From the NCBI RefSeq assembly GCF_040605455.1, contig NZ_JBEXCV010000150.1, forward strand, positions 1 through 21,071: a stretch of 21,071 nucleotides of DNA. The letters are read 5' to 3'. The position numbers were made by a program, and so were the translations under genes. The notes under the pieces are model-generated. The model saw only the letters and a list, made by a program, of their open reading frames with translations. It was not told where the DNA came from and did no database searches. The first letter of the stretch is position 1, and each line of letters opens with the position of its first letter. The DNA comes from Embleya sp040605455 (GTDB lineage: Bacteria > Actinomycetota > Actinomycetes > Streptomycetales > Streptomycetaceae). Shown here one piece after another: positions 18,780 through 21,071 of the stretch.

Positions 18780-19595
18780 GGTTGCCTTCTTGGCGGTGGT
18801 CTTCTTTGCCGATGGCGTCTTCTTCGCGCTGGTTTTCTTCTCCGTGGTCTTCTTCACGAGGCCTTTCTTTGCCGGTGCCGCCCTTTTTCCGGTGGTCCTC
18901 TTCGCCGCTGCGTCTTCTGCGCTGGTCTTTTTTGCCGTGGTCTTCTTCGCAGGGCTTTTCTTTGCCGGTGCCGCCATTTTTCCGGTGGTCCTCTTCGCCG
19001 CCGGCTTCTTCTCGGTGGTCTTCTTTGCCGGTGCCGCCTTCTTCCCGGAGCTTGTCTTCTTGGCGGCCGCCTTAGCCAGCGTCTTTTCAGCGGTCACCAT
19101 TTCCTTCTTTCGCGGGATCGCAGAAGATGGTGCCCTGACAAGTCGGTCCGGAGCATCCGAACTCGGGGCGCTGACTGACTGTCCTACCATCGAACTGGGG
19201 CGGAGTCCCCGAGAGGCGCGTTCCAGTGCAGCGGAGACAGTCCCTACGATCCACTTTGCCAGTTCATCTTCGAACACCTCTTGCTCAATGGTTCGGGAGT
19301 ATCTGTCCGAAGAGGACCAAATAGGCTGGTGTTCGTCGTCGAGCCAAGCTCGGCTTCCTACGGTGACCCTAAACTCTCGCGCGAGGTCTTCCTTGCCGAG
19401 CATTCTTACGTCGTCGGGCCTCAAGGTCAGCGATGCCTCTACTCTACCGATCGGGTCACTCTCGTAGACCACCCAGACGGCCTGCATGCCGTCCCACACG
19501 CGCACGGGCCTTTTCGGCGTCTCTGATCTCGTTTCAGCGGCTTTAGCAACCGCACCAGACACCACCTTCGCGATTTCCTCATAGAGTGACTGCAT
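18765..19595 (-). CDS. Cargo protein with histone H1-like lysine-rich tail, 276 aa
   Basis: ATG 19595-19593 shares one base with the TAA of the upstream gene (TAATG), so it is translationally coupled. The N-terminal domain (1-125) is a mixed alpha/beta soluble unit (RVWDGMQAVWVVYESDPIG; SLTLRPDDVRMLGKEDLA; DELAKWIVGTVSAALERA) that I do not recognise. From about residue 165 to the end it is almost only Lys, Ala, Thr and Pro, in units such as GKKAAPAKKTTEKKPA. This is like histone H1 and the tails of actinobacterial HU proteins, so it probably binds DNA or RNA non-specifically. A 45-bp direct repeat lies within the tail. Next to an ART-like protein it could be an immunity/antitoxin partner or a nucleoid-targeting effector; neither is shown. 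Confidence 0.7.
   Translation of the reverse strand: MQSLYEEIAKVVSGAVAKAAETRSETPKRPVRVWDGMQAVWVVYESDPIGRVEASLTLRPDDVRMLGKEDLAREFRVTVGSRAWLDDEHQPIWSSSDRYSRTIEQEVFEDELAKWIVGTVSAALERASRGLRPSSMVGQSVSAPSSDAPDRLVRAPSSAIPRKKEMVTAEKTLAKAAAKKTSSGKKAAPAKKTTEKKPAAKRTTGKMAAPAKKSPAKKTTAKKTSAEDAAAKRTTGKRAAPAKKGLVKKTTEKKTSAKKTPSAKKTTAKKATARQR
18864..19001 (-). repeat. 45-bp direct repeat in the lysine-rich tail
   Basis: 18864-18908 and 18957-19001 are the same except for one base, with a 93-bp offset. They encode two copies of a KRTTGK(R/M)AAPAKK-type unit. Such recent duplication makes tail length likely to vary. Confidence 0.75.
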
Positions 19596-20134
19596 TACTG
19601 ACTCCTCGGGTGGAGCACCCAGTCCCAGGGAGCATCGCTGCAGGAGCGCATCTCCGCAACGTGCAGAATACTCTCAAGAGGAACACGCTCGGGACATAGG
19701 AATTCGATGGCACCCCCCGGCCAAAGATCCCTGGCGACATCCAGTTGAGATGGAACGGCAAGCGCCGGGCCGTACCATTCATCGATCGAGACTGGGTCTA
19801 CGACCACCACCACATCGACCGGAGCCTGCAGTCCAATCGCAGACAGAGAAGCGCAAGCCGAGTAGGGAGTGGGAGTGAAGTAGCATCCACCGAAAAGGCC
19901 ATCCCTTTCAATGGCCGCTCTAAATTCATGCCTCGTATAGTGAAGCAAGGTCTTATATTTTTTGGCGATTTCTCTACCTGAAATCGCGTCGCCGCCGTCC
20001 GACTTGATCCATGCGGCCCCCCGAGGTTCGATGCCCCATTGACTTCGATTCGCGTCGACCCAGTCCGCGAGAGAATCCGCTCTAAAGGACTCGGGGAAAC
20101 GCCCCGGAGTGCTATGCAAAATCGGAACCGCCAT
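19595..20134 (-). CDS. Putative ADP-ribosyltransferase-fold protein (HYD1-like), cargo gene
   Basis: ATG 20134-20132 is preferred; a GTG codon directly before it (20137) is possible. AAGGCGG lies upstream. The protein is 179 aa. Mid-protein the order LLHYTRHEFRAAIERDGL, GGCYFTPTPY and GGAIEFL fits the H-Y-[D/E] triad of HYD1-type ADP-ribosyltransferase toxins (His about 88, Tyr about 108, acidic residue about 147), with strand DVVVVVDP between. There is no signal peptide. ART proteins transfer ADP-ribose from NAD+ to protein, DNA or RNA; some act in toxin-antitoxin or anti-phage systems. Coupled by TAATG to the lysine-rich gene. GC and codon use are lower than the host. Fold assignment is by motif only; substrate unknown. 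Confidence 0.5.
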   Translation of the reverse strand: MAVPILHSTPGRFPESFRADSLADWVDANRSQWGIEPRGAAWIKSDGGDAISGREIAKKYKTLLHYTRHEFRAAIERDGLFGGCYFTPTPYSACASLSAIGLQAPVDVVVVVDPVSIDEWYGPALAVPSQLDVARDLWPGGAIEFLCPERVPLESILHVAEMRSCSDAPWDWVLHPRSQ

Positions 20135-20137
20135 CAC

Positions 20138-20468
20138 CGTCCGCCTTACGCCGTGGTCCGTGCAACCCGCCGATTCATGAACCCATCGTCGGCGCTACAT
20201 ACAGGATGGCAACTGGAAGGAGGCTTCCCCTGGCCCAGACGATCACCCTGCGGCAGTGCGTCAGCGAGGTCAACCGGGGTCGGACATCGGAGAACCGCGG
20301 AAGAGCCGCCGGTCGCGACGCTCCTGAAGTCCGAACAGTCTTCCGCATGAGGTCACTCAAATTGGGGATAGCACCACGGGTGTAGCGATGGCTAGCCTCA
20401 GCTCAGCCAGCGCTGAGCTGCATCAACACGAGACCATGACCGCAGCAAAAGCTTGCGCCCCCAGAGAA
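20138..20468. promoter_or_regulatory. Right end of the transposon, upstream of the cargo operon
   Basis: No gene seen. It must hold the cargo promoter (minus strand); no clear -10/-35 is visible. AGAACCGC at 20291-20298 repeats the terminal AGAACCGC at 20465-20472, a possible second recombinase site. The perfect inverted repeat at 20399-20420 lies 48 bp from the end. Confidence 0.4.
20399..20420. repeat. Perfect 9-bp inverted repeat near the right transposon end
   Basis: CAGCTCAGC, loop CAGC, GCTGAGCTG. No T-run follows on either strand, so a recombinase or regulator site is as likely as a terminator. Confidence 0.5.
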
Positions 20469-20475
20469 CCGCCGT
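20469..20475 (-). repeat. Right core/attachment site of the transposon
   Basis: ACGGCGG on the minus strand, matching ACGGTGG at the left junction in six of seven bases and in the same ku frame; inside it the element begins TTCTCTGGGGG. Confidence 0.65.
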
Positions 20476-20590
20476 CGCTCTCGTGGACCTGGTGCGCCGC
20501 GGAGCGACTCTCCGAAACGGTTGCGGGATACAACTCGACCGGGATGCTCACCAACCCGAACGAGATGGATCCCTTCCACGTCGCCCGCAT
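20469..20590 (-). pseudogene. ku: ku, N-terminal fragment (split by the transposon)
   Basis: ATG 20590-20588 with AAGGAG 5-6 nt upstream gives MRATWKGSISFGLVSIPVEL, the canonical bacterial Ku N terminus, then HQVHESDGG, where Ku should continue RIRYRRVC. Instead the frame reads into transposon DNA (SLGAQAFAAVMVSC) and stops at 20423. The missing continuation is at 13685-14440, same strand, frame preserved across the core. A truncated ~55-aa product has no end-binding core, so this ku copy is probably inactive unless the element excises precisely. Confidence 0.93.
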
Positions 20591-20960
20591 ACACACTCCT
20601 TGCCAAATGACACCAAATAACCGATTTCGATCGTATGGGATCAATGTGGTGGTGGCCAGGAACGCTTCGTCACCGACCGACTTCGATCGCCACGGCATTC
20701 GGGCGGCCGCGCCGTCGCGCGCGGCAGCGTCTGCCGTCGCCCCTTCGGCCTTCGGGCCGCAGGCGAGGCTCGCCGCTGTTCGAGCTCCACGCGAGGGGTG
20801 CAGCTTCCCCCGAGCACGTTGTCGTCCGCACCGGAGCGGGTCGGCGACATCGGCCATGGGCCGTTGCTGTGGTCCGCGCGCCCGATACGGCCCCGGGCGA
20901 ACGCCCTGCCCGACACGTTCCGAACGCTCCGGTGGGTCGAACGGTCGGCGGATACGAGGA
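20591..20960. promoter_or_regulatory. Region upstream of ku
   Basis: No gene supported on either strand. It carries the ku ribosome binding site and a locally AT-richer stretch (20600-20650) likely to hold the ku promoter. A divergent ligase D gene, a frequent ku neighbour, was looked for but no LigD motif is visible before the sequence degenerates. Confidence 0.4.
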
Positions 20961-21071
20961 TCGGGGCGGGGGGGCCCCCCCCGCCCCCCCCCCCCCCGGG
21001 CCCCCGGGCCGGGCGCCCCGCGGGCCCCCCCCCCCCCGGGGGGGGCCCAGGGGGGGGCGGGGCGCGCCGGG
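20961..21071. other. Near-pure G/C homopolymer run at the window end
   Basis: After 20961 only one A or T (21049) occurs in about 110 bases, arranged as long C and G runs. It does not resemble the spaced palindromes of known Streptomyces telomeres. Most likely a low-quality contig end; a poorly resolved replicon end is possible. Confidence 0.6.

Larger units (their letters stand above)
14443..20468. mobile_element. Tn554-like transposon (6.0 kb) inserted in ku
   Basis: Limits come from the two ku halves. It carries three overlapping genes in tnpA-tnpB-tnpC order (two tyrosine recombinases and a small HTH/coiled-coil protein), the hallmark of Tn554-type elements, which insert site-specifically without classic target duplication. 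The ends carry short inverted repeats GTTCTC(T)GGGGG and a shared ACGG(C/T)GG core. Cargo is a coupled two-gene operon on the opposite strand with lower GC. No resistance gene is seen. The insertion point is a strongly conserved Ku codon block, as radC is for Tn554, so ku may be the preferred site (inference). Confidence 0.85.

Noticed and set aside
20591..20857. An in-frame upstream extension of the ku N terminus
   Set aside because: MRATWKGS with AAGGAG upstream is the canonical Ku start; the extension is Ala/Arg-rich and not Ku-like.
20961..21071. A true Streptomyces telomere
   Set aside because: Lacks the known pattern of closely spaced palindromes with short loops; the homopolymers look like low-quality sequence.

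Overview
The window is very GC-rich DNA with GC-biased third codon positions, GTG/ATG starts and GTGA/ATGA overlaps. This points to a Streptomyces-like actinomycete (Streptomycetaceae or a close relative). A telomere-protein gene pair, a helicase of a type common near Streptomyces chromosome ends, and an abnormal pure-G/C run at the right edge suggest an accessory, probably subtelomeric, part of a linear replicon. That placement is inference.

Left part (1-6.1 kb, + strand). The 3' part of a Tap/Tac-like telomere-associated polymerase with family B DNA polymerase motifs is followed by a candidate terminal protein (Tpg/Tpc-like). Then come two hypothetical genes, a gene-poor stretch with a strong 44-nt hairpin, and a Ser/Thr protein kinase fused to a seven-repeat WD40 propeller.

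Middle part (6.1-13.7 kb). A DEAD/DEAH helicase with helicase-associated repeats lies on the minus strand and is frameshifted in a C5 run. Upstream of it is a translationally coupled pair, an HTH protein and a small Cys-rich protein, behind a nested palindromic operator. Then follow a HEAT-repeat protein (+), a DUF6461-like protein (-), a degraded TniB-like ATPase fragment (-) and a small protein built from a tandem duplication (-).

Right part (13.7-20.6 kb) is the most striking. A ku gene (bacterial NHEJ) is cut in two. Its C-terminal 251 codons lie at 13685-14440 and its N-terminal 39 codons at 20474-20590, both on the minus strand; joined, they read as a 290-aa Ku. Between them is a 6.0-kb Tn554-like element with three overlapping genes: two tyrosine recombinases and a DUF6262/TnpC-like coiled-coil HTH protein. 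Its ends share short inverted repeats and an ACGG(C/T)GG core. Its cargo is a lower-GC, translationally coupled pair: a protein with ADP-ribosyltransferase-like (HYD1-type) motifs and a protein with a histone H1-like lysine-rich tail. This pair is the best candidate for an undescribed system.

The last ~110 bases are almost pure G/C homopolymers, either an assembly artefact or a badly resolved replicon end.
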